Of a DNA stretch of 64,000 nt, positions 1 through 10,300 are shown one piece after another. The stretch's first letter is position 1, and every line of letters starts with the position of its first letter. The stretch lies in assembly GCF_000347035.1 (NCBI RefSeq), contig NZ_ANIJ01000025.1:193828-257827 (forward strand), given 5' to 3'. The notes under the pieces are model-generated. The model was not told the origin of the DNA. It did no database searches and was given only the letters and a program-made list of their open reading frames with translations. Position numbers and translations under genes: made by a program. The stretch is from Leptospira sp. B5-022 (GTDB taxonomy: Bacteria; Spirochaetota; Leptospiria; Leptospirales; Leptospiraceae).

Positions 1-277
<277 letters not shown>

Positions 278-553
278 TGGGTTAATACCAATCCTTTATG
301 GATGATTTTTAGGAGTAACTTCGTATTGATCCTTGTATTTCTTTTTCTGTCAATTTATTTTAGAATACCGTCTGTTAGAGGCAAAAATCTGGGAATCGGC
401 AGGGATCAACGACTTGTTTTGGGCATCGAACCGATTATAAACACTTGCAAAACCTAGTTCTTTCGGCAATTTACCATTTAGATTGCCGGACTCTGAAATC
501 CAGGAGTCGAAATTAAAAAGAGATAGAACCGCCAAAAACCGGCTGAGGGCCTA

Positions 554-1525
554 ATGAAAACCATAGAGGAAATTCGAAAATCCCTGGAATCCACTTACAT
601 GGAGCATGAGATAGAGGAAAAACTCCCTTTGATCCAGGAGATCAACCGTCTCAAAAAAGAAAAAAACGCAGTACTTTTAGGACATAATTATATGACTCCG
701 GACGTTTTTCACGGAGTTTCGGACATCCTGGGGGATTCCCTTTATCTGAGTAAGGCAGCGGCCGAAACAGATGCGGACATTATTCTTTTTAATGGAGTCC
801 ATTTTATGGCGGAGACTGCCAAACTTATGTCTCCCGATAAGAAGGTACTCATTGCAGATCTAAAAGCGGGTTGTTCTCTTGCGGAAAGTATCACTCGAGA
901 AGATGTCAAAAAACTTAAAAGCCAATATCCGGGAGTTCCGGTGGTCACCTATGTAAACTGCACTGCAGAAGTGAAGGCAGAGACTGATATTTGCTGCACT
1001 TCCGCAAACGCCGTCCAGATCGTAAATTCTTTGGATTCCGATACGGTGATCTTTCTACCCGACGAATATCTGGCGGGGAATGTGCAAAAACAAACCGACA
1101 AAAAGATCATTTCCTTTCCTGGGCGCTGCATGGTGCACGAAATGTACACGGCAGAGGATATACTCTCCGTCCGAAGACAATGGCCAGGTGTAACAGTCAT
1201 TTCCCACCCGGAATGTAACACAGACGTGGTAGAAGTTTCCGATTTCGCAGGATCCACTTCTCAGATGTCCAAATTTATCCGTGATTCAGGAGCTAAGGAT
1301 GTGTTCTTAGTTACGGAATGTTCCATGGGTGACAATCTTAGATCCGAGTTCCCCGACAGACAATTCGTTTCCTCTTGCAGGACCTGTCCTCATATGAAAC
1401 GAATTACATTAGAAAAAATTAAAGATGCACTTTTGTACGAACAATTCGAGATCAAGTTGGATCCTGAAATTGTGGAAAAAGGAAGAATGGCTGTCCAAAG
1501 AATGCTGGAAGTGAGTTACAAATAG
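554..1525 (+). CDS. nadA: Quinolinate synthase NadA
   Basis: Condenses iminoaspartate with dihydroxyacetone phosphate to quinolinate in de novo NAD synthesis; cytoplasmic, 4Fe-4S enzyme. The 323-residue length is typical. The family signature [20 protein letters not shown] is at residues 41-60 and the three expected cluster cysteines fit Cys107 (AGCSLA), Cys192 (GRCMVHE) and Cys278 in CRTCPHM. Other family blocks are [18 protein letters not shown] (133-150) and SHPECNTDV (217-225). The ATG at 554 follows a weak GAGGGCC-type site. It is 4 bases upstream of ispF, so the two are probably co-transcribed, although their pathways are unrelated. No nadB or nadC is seen in the window. Confidence 0.96.
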   Translation: MKTIEEIRKSLESTYMEHEIEEKLPLIQEINRLKKEKNAVLLGHNYMTPDVFHGVSDILGDSLYLSKAAAETDADIILFNGVHFMAETAKLMSPDKKVLIADLKAGCSLAESITREDVKKLKSQYPGVPVVTYVNCTAEVKAETDICCTSANAVQIVNSLDSDTVIFLPDEYLAGNVQKQTDKKIISFPGRCMVHEMYTAEDILSVRRQWPGVTVISHPECNTDVVEVSDFAGSTSQMSKFIRDSGAKDVFLVTECSMGDNLRSEFPDRQFVSSCRTCPHMKRITLEKIKDALLYEQFEIKLDPEIVEKGRMAVQRMLEVSYK

Positions 1526-1529
1526 CTTA

Positions 1530-2012
1530 ATGTACAGGATCGGACAAGGATTAGATTTCCACAGGTTAGAAACAAACGAGGCTCGCCCGCTAATCCTGGG
1601 TGGAGCAGTGATCGATTCGGAATACGCACTCATCGGTCACTCGGATGCGGATATCGTTATACATGCCTTAGCGGACGCGATTTTAGGAGCCATGGGACTG
1701 GGAGATATTGGACAATATTTTCCGGATACGGATCCTTCTCTCAAAAATATGGATTCCAAACTGATCTTAGAAAAAACGTTGGATTTGGCAAAAGAGAGAA
1801 GTTTCAGTTTGGTCAATATCGACTGCACTTTGATCGGAGAAAGACCTAAAATTTCTCCTCATAGAATTAAGATCCAATCCTCACTTTCCAATTTGTTGGG
1901 ACTTCCGGAGGATTGTATTTCCGTGAAAGCGACTACTACAGAAAAAATGGGAGCCTTAGGCAGAACCGAAGGATTGGGCGCAAGTTGCGTGGTACTTTTG
2001 CGGAAAAATTAA
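1530..2012 (+). CDS. ispF: 2-C-methyl-D-erythritol 2,4-cyclodiphosphate synthase IspF
   Basis: Converts CDP-methylerythritol 2-phosphate to the cyclic diphosphate in the MEP isoprenoid pathway. At 160 residues it has the normal length. The metal-binding set is intact: Asp9 and His11 in GQGLDFHRL and His45 in the [18 protein letters not shown] block (37-54). The C-terminal [17 protein letters not shown] motif holds the CDP-binding threonines. It starts 4 bases after the nadA stop, and its last 28 bases overlap the likely start of the next gene. It would supply precursors for polyprenols such as the substrate of the UbiA-type protein at 44992-45891. Confidence 0.96.
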   Translation: MYRIGQGLDFHRLETNEARPLILGGAVIDSEYALIGHSDADIVIHALADAILGAMGLGDIGQYFPDTDPSLKNMDSKLILEKTLDLAKERSFSLVNIDCTLIGERPKISPHRIKIQSSLSNLLGLPEDCISVKATTTEKMGALGRTEGLGASCVVLLRKN

Positions 2013-2476
2013 GACCTTCTCATAAAATCGCGATCAAATCGGCCGCAATTTTATCCGTATTTATTACGATATTCTTATATATCCTCAAAGATCCGTACTT
2101 GGAAAATTCTTCTTACCTATTAAGAAGAGAAGTTTTGGATGAATTGCCGCTTGGCAGCTCCAAAAGAAAGGTAATGGATTATATAAAAAGAAAAAAACTG
2201 GACCTGGTAGGTTTTCACCAGGGTAAATTTCCGGACGATCCGGAATACGTTTCTGATATTATGGTATTCACCAAAAAAGGAACAGTCCAATCCAACGCGT
2301 TCCATTGGGTCCCAACTGAGAATAATTATACCGAAGTTAATTTAGGTATGTATATAAATTTAAAAGAATTCAGATTTTGGAAAAAACCTTTTCCGGTCCG
2401 AGTGAGATTATACTTTTTATTTTCGAACCAACAATTAGCGCAGATCAGAGTGATCAAAAGATCGTTTCCCTTTTAG
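1985..2476 (+). CDS. Hypothetical membrane-anchored protein
   Basis: I do not recognise this protein. The open frame extends upstream to an ATG at 1913, but that would overlap ispF by 100 bases. The TTG at 1985 gives a better-behaved 163-residue protein ([20 protein letters not shown]...) overlapping ispF by 28 bases; neither start has a strong ribosome binding site. A basic N-terminus precedes one membrane helix ([13 protein letters not shown]), then a soluble domain rich in aromatic and basic residues. The segment [20 protein letters not shown] resembles the 'G(S/T)s...v...L' start of small-protein-A/BamE-like folds, but this is weak. It ends convergently, overlapping rimI by 4 bases. Confidence 0.6.
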   Translation: MRGTFAEKLRPSHKIAIKSAAILSVFITIFLYILKDPYLENSSYLLRREVLDELPLGSSKRKVMDYIKRKKLDLVGFHQGKFPDDPEYVSDIMVFTKKGTVQSNAFHWVPTENNYTEVNLGMYINLKEFRFWKKPFPVRVRLYFLFSNQQLAQIRVIKRSFPF

Positions 2477-2904
2477 CGGACCTTCTCCATTAAGATCGCG
2501 TCCTCACCCGGACCGTAATAAGATTTCCTTCGCCCGGATTCCAAAAACCCTAATTTAGAATATAAAGAAATAGCGGAATAGTTCGAATTAGAAACTTCTA
2601 AAATAACCTTCGGGAACAAATCACAAAGAGTATGCAGAATATTTTTCGCTTCTCCTTTTTTACGTTTTCCCGGAAGAATACCGATCCGTAATAACTCCGA
2701 AAAATCGTTTAGGTCCATATAAAAAACGTAGCCGACTTCCTCTTTGATCCAAGCCGGATGGCTTTCAATATGACTCTGGATGGAATAATTGGACCAGGAG
2801 GATTTACCAAATACTGTTTTTTCCATCTGGATCAAAGTTTGCAAATCTTCGGGCTGTACGATTCTCCAACCTTGGGGAAGATCGTTCTTTTTTCCAGGAC
2901 CCAA
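2473..2904 (-). CDS. rimI: GNAT N-acetyltransferase, RimI-like
   Basis: A 143-residue GNAT-fold protein. The C-terminal half carries the RimI-type signature ILEVSNSNYSAISLYSKLGF (positions about 101-120) followed by RRKSYYGPGEDAILMEK, which matches the family 'LEVR.sN..A..LY...GF...g.R..YY....edA..M'. RimI acetylates the N-terminal Ala of ribosomal protein S18. The acetyl-CoA loop (R/Q-x-x-G-x-G/A) is diverged: GKRKKGEAKNIL. The start is a TTG at 2904 with AAGGAG 8 bases upstream; the nearby ATG at 2909 is out of frame. The usual neighbours tsaB and tsaE are absent. A related N-acetyltransferase with another substrate is possible. Confidence 0.75.
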   Translation of the reverse strand: MGPGKKNDLPQGWRIVQPEDLQTLIQMEKTVFGKSSWSNYSIQSHIESHPAWIKEEVGYVFYMDLNDFSELLRIGILPGKRKKGEAKNILHTLCDLFPKVILEVSNSNYSAISLYSKLGFLESGRRKSYYGPGEDAILMEKVR

Positions 2905-2998
2905 TCCATTTTCTCCTTGCGTGAGGCGGAATCATACATACTAATTAACGGTCGCTTTTCGAAAGCAATTTTCGATCAAAGTTGAGGAGAAAATTTTT

Positions 2999-3346
2999 AT
3001 GCAAACAATCGGGAAATATGTATACGCAGTCCCGTTCCTGCTTTTTGGGATCAATCATTTTGTAGCCGGTAGCCAAATGGCCGGTATGGTTCCCGTCCCA
3101 GGAGGAGTCATTTGGATTTATGTAACCGGAGCCGCGATGATCGCAGCCTCGATCAGCATTTTTATAAATAAAAAAACCAAACTCGCGATGATCTTATTGG
3201 CGGTTCTTTTAGGAATTTATATCGCTCTTTTACACTTGCCGGGAGCAATTAAAGGAGATATATCCTCCACCATTAATACGTTAAAGGACCTGGGTCTTTT
3301 GGGTGGGGCTTTGGTAATCGCAGGAATTTCTAAAGACAACGCTTAA
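2999..3346 (+). CDS. DoxX-family membrane protein
   Basis: A 115-residue protein with four predicted membrane helices: residues about 5-22, 35-55, 62-80 and 95-110. The N-terminal AVPFLLFGINHFVAG and the VTGAAMIAASISIFI helix match the DoxX/DoxD-like fold, a group of small inner-membrane proteins linked loosely to quinone or thiol redox chemistry. The ATG at 2999 has GAGGAGA about 9 bases upstream. It is monocistronic and followed directly by a strong hairpin. The substrate is unknown. Confidence 0.75.
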   Translation: MQTIGKYVYAVPFLLFGINHFVAGSQMAGMVPVPGGVIWIYVTGAAMIAASISIFINKKTKLAMILLAVLLGIYIALLHLPGAIKGDISSTINTLKDLGLLGGALVIAGISKDNA

Positions 3347-3352
3347 ATGAAT

Positions 3353-3380
3353 AAGGGAGAAGGATCAAACCTTCTCCCTT
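3353..3380 (+). terminator. Strong hairpin after the DoxX gene
   Basis: A perfect 11-base inverted repeat (AAGGGAGAAGG / CCTTCTCCCTT) with a 6-base loop begins 7 bases after the DoxX stop. There is no good U-tract after it, so it may be a factor-dependent terminator or an mRNA 3' stabiliser rather than a classical intrinsic terminator. Confidence 0.55.
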
Positions 3381-3503
3381 CCAATCTTAGATTTAATCGT
3401 TTTTCCTTTCAAAAAAATCCCTTTTTCAGGATTTTCCGTGGACCATCCGTACACTTCTCGGACATGGTATTTCAAATACGATTTCTTCCCGAGGTAGTAT
3501 CAA

Positions 3504-4364
3504 ATGAGGACCACTTTCCTTCTCATTCTTCTTTTTGTATTTCTGATTTCCGATTGTAAGAACCTAAGTAAATTTTCCGGTAAGAATACAAAACCTCCCA
3601 CGGTAGAGGATCTGGAAGCGTGGAAACGCCGTCTGAATATGGACGAATCCGAGATCATCGAGTTAGAAAAGAAGATCCGGGAAATGGCGGCTAAGACCAG
3701 ATCCGCAGGCGCACTCAGTTGGAAGATCGCGCAAGGATATATGAAGATCGGGGATTACGATCTAGCATCCAAATATTATAATAAAGCAATTCAAGAAGAA
3801 GGTTCCGGAAAAACCGAAGTTATCGGTGCCGATGTTCATTTTTTCGAATCTTCCCTACCGTATTTCGATAAGGCGTTACTTCTTATGCCTGTGGACCAAC
3901 AGCTTCTTTTTGAAACCGCACTCTCCTATGCAAACGCCTCCAAGGATAGAGGCTGGGAACCTAAAAGAAGGCAGATAGCGATCGAAATTTTCCAATCACT
4001 TTCAAGACAGGATACCAGAGATTCCAGATTTCCTTACCAATTGGCTCTGATCTTTTTCGATTCTTCCATGGCGGATTCTTCTTGGGAAGGGATCAATGCG
4101 GGTTTCCAAGACCAGGAGAAGGCGTTCACACTTTTGGATTCTATCTTAAAAAAAGAACCTCGCAATGTCCCTGTCTTATTCGCAAAGGGGAATTTTTTAT
4201 ACAGATCCGGCAAGGCGCAAGAAGCAAAAGAAATCTATTTACATTTGAAAAATACGATAGAAGGACTTAAAAAAGACGGTTTTATCAAAGAAGATCTATT
4301 AGAGAATGAATCTTATAAAAACGTAATAAACAATCTCAAAAAAATGGAATCTTCCGAGAATTAG
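3504..4364 (+). CDS. TPR-repeat lipoprotein
   Basis: A 286-residue protein with a lipoprotein signal: MRTT, a leucine/phenylalanine-rich core, and lipobox ISDC with Cys at 18. The mature part begins with a charged coiled helix, then shows tetratricopeptide-like helices, for example KIAQGYMKIGDYDLASKYYN (about 75-94), a helix pair around residues 120-150, and VLFAKGNFLYRSGKAQEAKE near 235. It is probably tethered to a periplasmic membrane face and mediates protein contacts; no partner can be named. The start has a GAGGT site upstream. It ends 15 bases before dprA, so the two may share a transcript. Confidence 0.75.
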   Translation: MRTTFLLILLFVFLISDCKNLSKFSGKNTKPPTVEDLEAWKRRLNMDESEIIELEKKIREMAAKTRSAGALSWKIAQGYMKIGDYDLASKYYNKAIQEEGSGKTEVIGADVHFFESSLPYFDKALLLMPVDQQLLFETALSYANASKDRGWEPKRRQIAIEIFQSLSRQDTRDSRFPYQLALIFFDSSMADSSWEGINAGFQDQEKAFTLLDSILKKEPRNVPVLFAKGNFLYRSGKAQEAKEIYLHLKNTIEGLKKDGFIKEDLLENESYKNVINNLKKMESSEN

Positions 4365-4379
4365 CACGGAGGATCCACT

Positions 4380-5336
4380 ATGGATTTTCTTTCTCTTTCT
4401 TCTCCGAATCTTCATAAGATCTTAAGTAGGTCCAGGTATTTATCCCAGAGTCTCTCCGAGTCGGAGGTTCTCCGGAAAATGGAAGAATTACTGCCCAAAG
4501 ATCTAAAGGAAAAAGTAAGATCCGATTCTAAAAATTATTTCTCTTCCTTAAAAAAATTAGGAGCGAAAATCGTTTCTTATTTTGACCCGGAATATCCCCC
4601 TCTCCTAAAGGAAATCTACGATCCTCCTCCGAATTTATTCTGTTTCGGCAATACAAAACTGTTAAAACTTTCCTATTTGGCGGTTGTAGGAACAAGAAAG
4701 GTTTCCCCAATCACATTACATTATTCTAAATTTATTCCTGATTTTGTACATTCAATCGGACTGGAAGGTATCGTTTCCGGTTTGGCATTAGGAGTGGACG
4801 CAGCTGCAATGTTTTTAGCCTTAGACCAAGGAATGCCCGTAATGGGAGTAATGGGAACCGGTCCGGAAAAGGAATATCCTCACGAAAATAGGAATTTGTA
4901 TAAAAGAATGAAATCTTCCGGCAATGCTTTGGTGATCACCGAATGTCCTCCCGGTTTCGAAGTTAGAAAGTACGCATTCCCGAAAAGAAATAGGATCATC
5001 ACAGGGATCTCCCCTTCTCTTTTGGTAATGGAAGCTCCTTCAAAAAGCGGAGCCCTATCTTCCGCATCCAATGCAATTTCTCAGGATCGTGACGTTTACA
5101 TTTTTGATCATCCTCTACAAACCCAAAACCAAGGAGGGAAAAAATTACTTTCAGAAGGCGCCAGTTCCGTTTGTTTTGATAATTATCAAAGTGAAGGAGA
5201 GTATATTTTTCATTTAGAAGAAATTCTTCCTTCTAACTTCAAAGAAGTTCCCGGAATGCTTGCTCGATTGGGAAAAAACAAATTGAATGGTAATTGGATC
5301 GATTTAGGAAACGGTTTTATTCGATCCGTTCAATAA
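4380..5336 (+). CDS. dprA: DNA processing protein DprA
   Basis: Binds incoming single-stranded DNA and loads RecA during natural transformation. The Rossmann-like core is clear in this 318-residue protein: VVGTRKVSP (102-110), IVSGLALGVDAAA (131-143), ECPPGFEVRKYAFPKRNRII (188-207), and GALSSASNA further on. The C-terminal tail is short and I do not see a convincing winged-helix (DML1) domain. No other competence gene is nearby, in line with leptospires carrying dprA without obvious transformation operons. GGAGG precedes the ATG. Confidence 0.93.
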   Translation: MDFLSLSSPNLHKILSRSRYLSQSLSESEVLRKMEELLPKDLKEKVRSDSKNYFSSLKKLGAKIVSYFDPEYPPLLKEIYDPPPNLFCFGNTKLLKLSYLAVVGTRKVSPITLHYSKFIPDFVHSIGLEGIVSGLALGVDAAAMFLALDQGMPVMGVMGTGPEKEYPHENRNLYKRMKSSGNALVITECPPGFEVRKYAFPKRNRIITGISPSLLVMEAPSKSGALSSASNAISQDRDVYIFDHPLQTQNQGGKKLLSEGASSVCFDNYQSEGEYIFHLEEILPSNFKEVPGMLARLGKNKLNGNWIDLGNGFIRSVQ

Positions 5337-5355
5337 ATAGAAAAAGGAATCCAAC

Positions 5356-6846
5356 TTGTCTCTTTGGAATCGATACAAGTCCGAACTGTTCGAACAATCC
5401 CCCGCATGGTCCTTGGGATTTTTCAGATTCGGGTTCGGCATTCTATTATTTTTTATCTCGGCCCGTTATCTTCATTACGGTTGGGTGCAAAAATACTTTA
5501 TAGAACCCGGTTTTCATTTCAAACATTTCGGATTTTCCTGGGTGGGAGTCGCTCCTGGGCCCATATTATATTTTATTTTTATAATATTATGTATTTCTTC
5601 CGCGTTTATTTCCCTGGGAGTATTGTATAGGACCTCGATTTTCGTTTATTGGTTGGGATTTTCCTATTTTAATCTTCTGGATGTTTCCACCTATCTGAAC
5701 CATTATTATCTGGTCTTTTTATTACTATTCCTTTTGTTTTGGATCCCGGCGGATCGTTGTTTTTCAATATCTCATTTTTTAGAAGCGTATCGCAACGGCA
5801 GATGGAGTATTCCCAGGGTCCCGAATTGGTCTTTATGGATCTTAAGATTCCAAATAGCTTGTGTTTATTTTTTCGGAGGTTTAGCGAAGTTAGTTCCGGA
5901 TTGGTTGTTCTCCGCGCAACCTCTCAGGATTTGGTTGGTACGAAACACGGACTTCCCGGTGATCGGAGGTTTTTTTTCTTATCCGATCGCGGGTTATGTT
6001 TTCAGTTACGCTGGATTATTTTTCGATCTGTTCGTTCCATTCTGTCTTCTAAAAAAAAATCTAAGGCCCTGGGCCTATAGTTTTGTCCTGATCTTTCATA
6101 TTCTCACATGGAGACTTTTTCCGATCGGGATGTTCCCTTGGATCATGATCTTCTCCGCTTTGCTCTTTTTTCCTCCGGATTGGCCGATTAAAGTCAGAGG
6201 TTTTTTTAAAAAAAGAGGGATTTTTCCCTACGGTGAATTAAGGAACTTATTCAAAACCGTTTGGAATAAACTTCCCGTCACCTTTCGGTTCCTTTCCGCA
6301 AAAATTTTACTTATCCTTTTAGGTGCTTTAGAAAAACCGAATATATGGGGAAAACGTATGGAGACCAAGCTCGCTGACTTTACCTCCCGTTTTTCCTCTA
6401 AATTCGGAACTTGGACCGTTTCCCTGTATGTTTTGATCCAGGTGTTTTTTCCTCTCAGGCATTTTTTATATCCGGGAAACCATCTTTGGACGGAGCAGGG
6501 TTTTAGATTCGCATGGCATATTATGCTGATCCAAAAGAATGGATTCGCTAGCTTCCAATTGGTCAATTTACGGACTGGAGAGATCCAATACGTTTTACCC
6601 GAGTCTTATTTGAACGAAGTCCAGAAAACGATGATGAGCACCCAACCGGATCTGATCCTGCAATTCGCTCATTTTTTGGGAGAAAAGGAAAAAAAAAGGA
6701 CGGGGGACGAGATTGCGGTTTTTGCCGAGGTGAGAGTTTCCTTAAACGGTAAAAAAAGCCTTCCATTCATAGATCCGAATCGCGATTTAATGAAGGTAAA
6801 GGACGATTTTTCGCATAAGGACTGGATCCTCCCGGACGTTAGGTGA
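5356..6846 (+). CDS. HTTM / vitamin K-dependent gamma-carboxylase-like membrane protein
   Basis: A 496-residue multi-helix membrane protein of the HTTM family, which includes the animal vitamin K-dependent gamma-glutamyl carboxylase. Family residues are retained: the catalytic-base Lys is Lys178 in YFFGGLAKLVPDW (human VKKL...DW), the FHILTWRLFPIGMFPWIM block (247-264) follows human FHxxxxxLFxIGMFxxxM with His248, and LNHYYL (114-119) sits at a family His. The C-terminal ~200 residues form a soluble domain with partial similarity to the carboxylase lumenal part. It starts at TTG with AAGGAA 8 bases upstream, 19 bases after dprA. VKGC-like proteins are known in Leptospira and thought to be horizontally acquired; the substrate is unknown. 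Confidence 0.85.
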   Translation: MSLWNRYKSELFEQSPAWSLGFFRFGFGILLFFISARYLHYGWVQKYFIEPGFHFKHFGFSWVGVAPGPILYFIFIILCISSAFISLGVLYRTSIFVYWLGFSYFNLLDVSTYLNHYYLVFLLLFLLFWIPADRCFSISHFLEAYRNGRWSIPRVPNWSLWILRFQIACVYFFGGLAKLVPDWLFSAQPLRIWLVRNTDFPVIGGFFSYPIAGYVFSYAGLFFDLFVPFCLLKKNLRPWAYSFVLIFHILTWRLFPIGMFPWIMIFSALLFFPPDWPIKVRGFFKKRGIFPYGELRNLFKTVWNKLPVTFRFLSAKILLILLGALEKPNIWGKRMETKLADFTSRFSSKFGTWTVSLYVLIQVFFPLRHFLYPGNHLWTEQGFRFAWHIMLIQKNGFASFQLVNLRTGEIQYVLPESYLNEVQKTMMSTQPDLILQFAHFLGEKEKKRTGDEIAVFAEVRVSLNGKKSLPFIDPNRDLMKVKDDFSHKDWILPDVR

Positions 6847-7321
6847 GATCGAACCCGATATTCTGTCTCTAAAATCATATTACGAAAATCGTACACAAAA
6901 AGAATACTCGTATCTGTGGAAAATCCGAGTCAAAGGTCTAAGTAAATTAACTTGGAAAAGGTACAGATATGCCTTCACACAAGCCGCAGAATGTAATTAT
7001 TCATTTACTTACTTATTTTTTAATTATATTTTCGATCCTATAGTCGAATTTTATAATATTTACGAGTAACCAATCTTGGATGCAAACGGCAGAACAACAC
7101 TCCCGGATAGTTTCTACCCACTCAAGTGATAGTTTTTAGTAATTAAAACAAGTTCTGCGCATTTTAACTTCTCCCAGGCAACTCCTCGGAGCATGTAAGT
7201 ATTTACTTACAAAACTAGCCCTTATTATTTATTTTTTCTTGAAATAGTCGTTAGATATGTATCGTCCGATAGAATTAGGTCGATAGTAGAAGAATAGCAA
7301 CTATCTTCCAAAGAGATATAT
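6847..7321. other. 475-base intergenic region upstream of the ligB-like gene
   Basis: No gene is seen. It is A+T-rich and contains several TTACTTA-type words and one perfect inverted repeat (7194-7211, listed separately). A TTGAAA at 7239-7244 and TAGAAT at 7270-7275 resemble promoter boxes, but their spacing is too long to call a promoter. It is the likely regulatory region for the adhesin operon, and its length would allow a long 5' leader. The ligB-like ATG at 7322 has only a weak AAGAGA site. Confidence 0.5.
7194..7211. promoter_or_regulatory. Perfect inverted repeat upstream of ligB-like gene
   Basis: TGTAAGTA and TACTTACA form 8-base perfect arms around a 2-base centre, ending 110 bases before the ATG of the LigB-like adhesin. 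The size and symmetry suit a dimeric repressor or activator site. A related TTTACTTACTTA stretch lies further upstream near 7005. No regulator can be assigned. Confidence 0.4.
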
Positions 7322-10300
7322 ATGAACTCCGGAATCAACCCCACCAAAAAATTCTACGCCGCGCTAGCGTGTTCATTCTTTCTTTTCCAAGGATGTGTTG
7401 CCTGGCCTTTACTTACCGGAGCTGTCGGGCTCGCGGCGGGAAAAAAAGGTGGAGGTGGATTATTCTTCCTTCCGGGTGGAGGAACTCCTACTTTAAGCAG
7501 AGTTGAGATCTCTTCTCCTAGTTCCAGTTTTGCCAAGACTACAAGTATGTCATTGGTTGCGACTGCTGCTTATTCCAACGGAACTCATAAAGATATCACT
7601 GCAGACGCTCTTTGGAGCACTAGCGATTCCAACATTATTTCTATGGCAGCGGGTGGACAAGCCACAGGTATGAATGTAGGTACCGCGGATATCGGCATCA
7701 CTTACGAAAATAAAACGGCACAAATTTCTCTTTCGGTTACTTCGGCTCCCTTAAATACAATTTCCATTTCCTGCTTAAATCAAACGGATAGTCTGCCCAA
7801 AGGTATTACTAGGCAGTGTACTTTAACCGGTAATTTTGCGGACGGTTCTAACCAAGACCTGACTAACGATCCGAATACTACATGGAGCACGGGAAGTTCT
7901 ACTGTCGCTACCATTGATTCTTCAGGACTTGTGACTGCAATGGATCCAGGAACTACTACGATCCAGGCTTCTTATAATTCATTAAATGCAACTAATTTAT
8001 CATTGACGGTTAGTTCGGCTGCTTTGGTTTCTATTGCAGTAACACCTACTAACAATTCTTTAGCTTTAGGAAAAACCCAACAGTACACAGCTACCGGAAC
8101 TTATTCGGATAGTTCCAATCAAGATATAACGAATTCCGTAACTTGGAGTTCTTCCGATATCACTGTTGCCACTATCAGTAACACTGCAGGATCAAGAGGC
8201 TTTTTATCTACGGAAGATACGGGAACTTCTACCATCAATGCTACCTTAAATTCCATAACTGGAAGCACGAATGTAACCGTCACCGCCGCGGTTTTGGAAA
8301 GTATTTCTATTACCCCTTCAAACCCGAGCGCTCCTAAGGGGAGAAACTTAAATCTTGTTGCTACCGGTATTTTCTCGGATGGTCATAATGAAACCATCAC
8401 AGATCAAGTTACTTGGTCCAGCGATGATACTTCTATCGCAACCGTGGATAACGGTTCCGGATTTGAAGGTAGGGCTTCCGGTATTAATGTAGGAACAGTG
8501 GATATCACCGCGGAAATAGGTGGGATTTCGGAAACCGTTTCCTTCTCCGTAACAGCAGCAGTTCTAGATTCTATCCAACTGACTGCAGATGATTCTTCCA
8601 TCGCAAAAGGAACAAGCACCACAATCTTAGCAACAGGAGTTTACTCTGACGGAACTTCTCAAAATATCACCGGTTCCGTTTCTTGGAGCAGCTCTCAGAC
8701 TTCCGTTCTGCAATTGGGAAGTTTAACGGCTACTCCTAAAAAGCAGGTACATTCTCCTAATAATGGATCCTTAGGAACATCAACCATCACCGCAACTTCA
8801 GGAAGTATCAGTGGAACTGTGAATATCACCGTTACTGCTGCAAGCTTGGTCTCCATAGCGGTGACCCCCACAAATCCAAGTGTGGCAAAAGGGCTGACCA
8901 GGGACTTTACGGCAACCGGAACATACACAGATAGTTCCACGCAGAACTTGACAACATCCGTTACATGGGCTTCTTCCGATACGAGTAAGGCGACTATCAG
9001 TAATGCTTCCGGAACGGAAGGTAGAGCTACTGGTGTGGCGGTTGGATCGTCGAATATCACGGCAACTTTGGGATCGATCACTTCCCCTTCTACCACTCTG
9101 ACGGTAACCGCTGCGGTTTTACAGTCGATTACGATCACTCCTTCCAATCCGAGCGTTGCAAAAGGTAGATCCGAAAATTTAAGCGCTACAGGAACTTACT
9201 CGGATAGCACTACTCAGGATCTGACCACTCAGGTGACCTGGTCTAGTTCCAGCAATTCGACTGTTGGAGTTAGTAACGCAATCGGAACGGAAGGAAGGGG
9301 TACAGGCGTTTCCGTCGGATCTGCGACAGTCACTGCAACGTTAGGTTCCGTCTCCAATTCGATCACGTTTACGGTAACTTCTGCGGTGCTGGATTCCATC
9401 GAAGTGCATATAACCGATTCTTCCATCGCGAAAGGAACTTCTACCCTTGCGGAAGCTACGGGCACTTATTCGGATGGGACTACTGCGGATATCACCGACC
9501 AGGTAGTCTGGGGAAGTTCTCAGACATCCATCATCCAATTGGGAGTTTTGACAGCCGCTCCTAAAAAGACATTAACTTCTCCTAATAATGGTTCTTTAGG
9601 AACATCCAATATTTCCGCAACCTTGGGAAGTATTAGCGGTAATACAAATTTGACCGTGACTGCGGCCACTTTAGTCTCTATCCAAGTGGATCCTACAAAT
9701 CCGAACGTTGCCAAAGGACTCACTCAAAACTTTACTGCTACCGGTACTTACACGGATACAAGTACTCAGGATCTGACTACTTCCGTCACCTGGGCTTCTT
9801 CCAATACAAGCAGGGCTACTATTAGCAACGCGGGAGGAAGTCAAGGTCTTGCTACAACACTCTCGACAGGAACCACTAATATCACTGCTACTTTGGGATC
9901 GGTCACTTCTCCTGCAAGTGTGTTGACGGTAACTGCTGCCGCGCTTACGAGTATTACGATAGCTCCTTCTCCGACGTTAAACATCGCGAAAGGACGCACT
10001 CAAGATTTCACTGCTACCGGTCATTATACCGATAGTACTACTTCGGATCTGACTACTCAGGTGACCTGGAGTTCTTTCGACCAAACTAAGGCAACCGTTA
10101 GCAATACTTCGGGGTCAAACGGTAGATTAACCGCTCTACAGGAAGGAAGCACCCAAATTTCCGCAACTTATAACTCCGTGACTAGTACGGATACGGCGGT
10201 TACAGTGACTGCTGCAGTCCTGGATAGTATCACCATTACACCAACTAACTCTAGTTTGGCGAAAGGATATACGACTCCGTTTACGGCAAATGGTGTTTAT

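Noticed and set aside
350..535. 61-residue minus-strand frame between lipL41 and nadA
   Set aside because: No ribosome binding site, no motif, and it fills the divergent promoter region of two well-supported genes; likely chance.
3347..3559. 70-residue frame after DoxX
   Set aside because: It begins in the hairpin after the DoxX stop and has no supporting feature; the real downstream gene starts at 3504.
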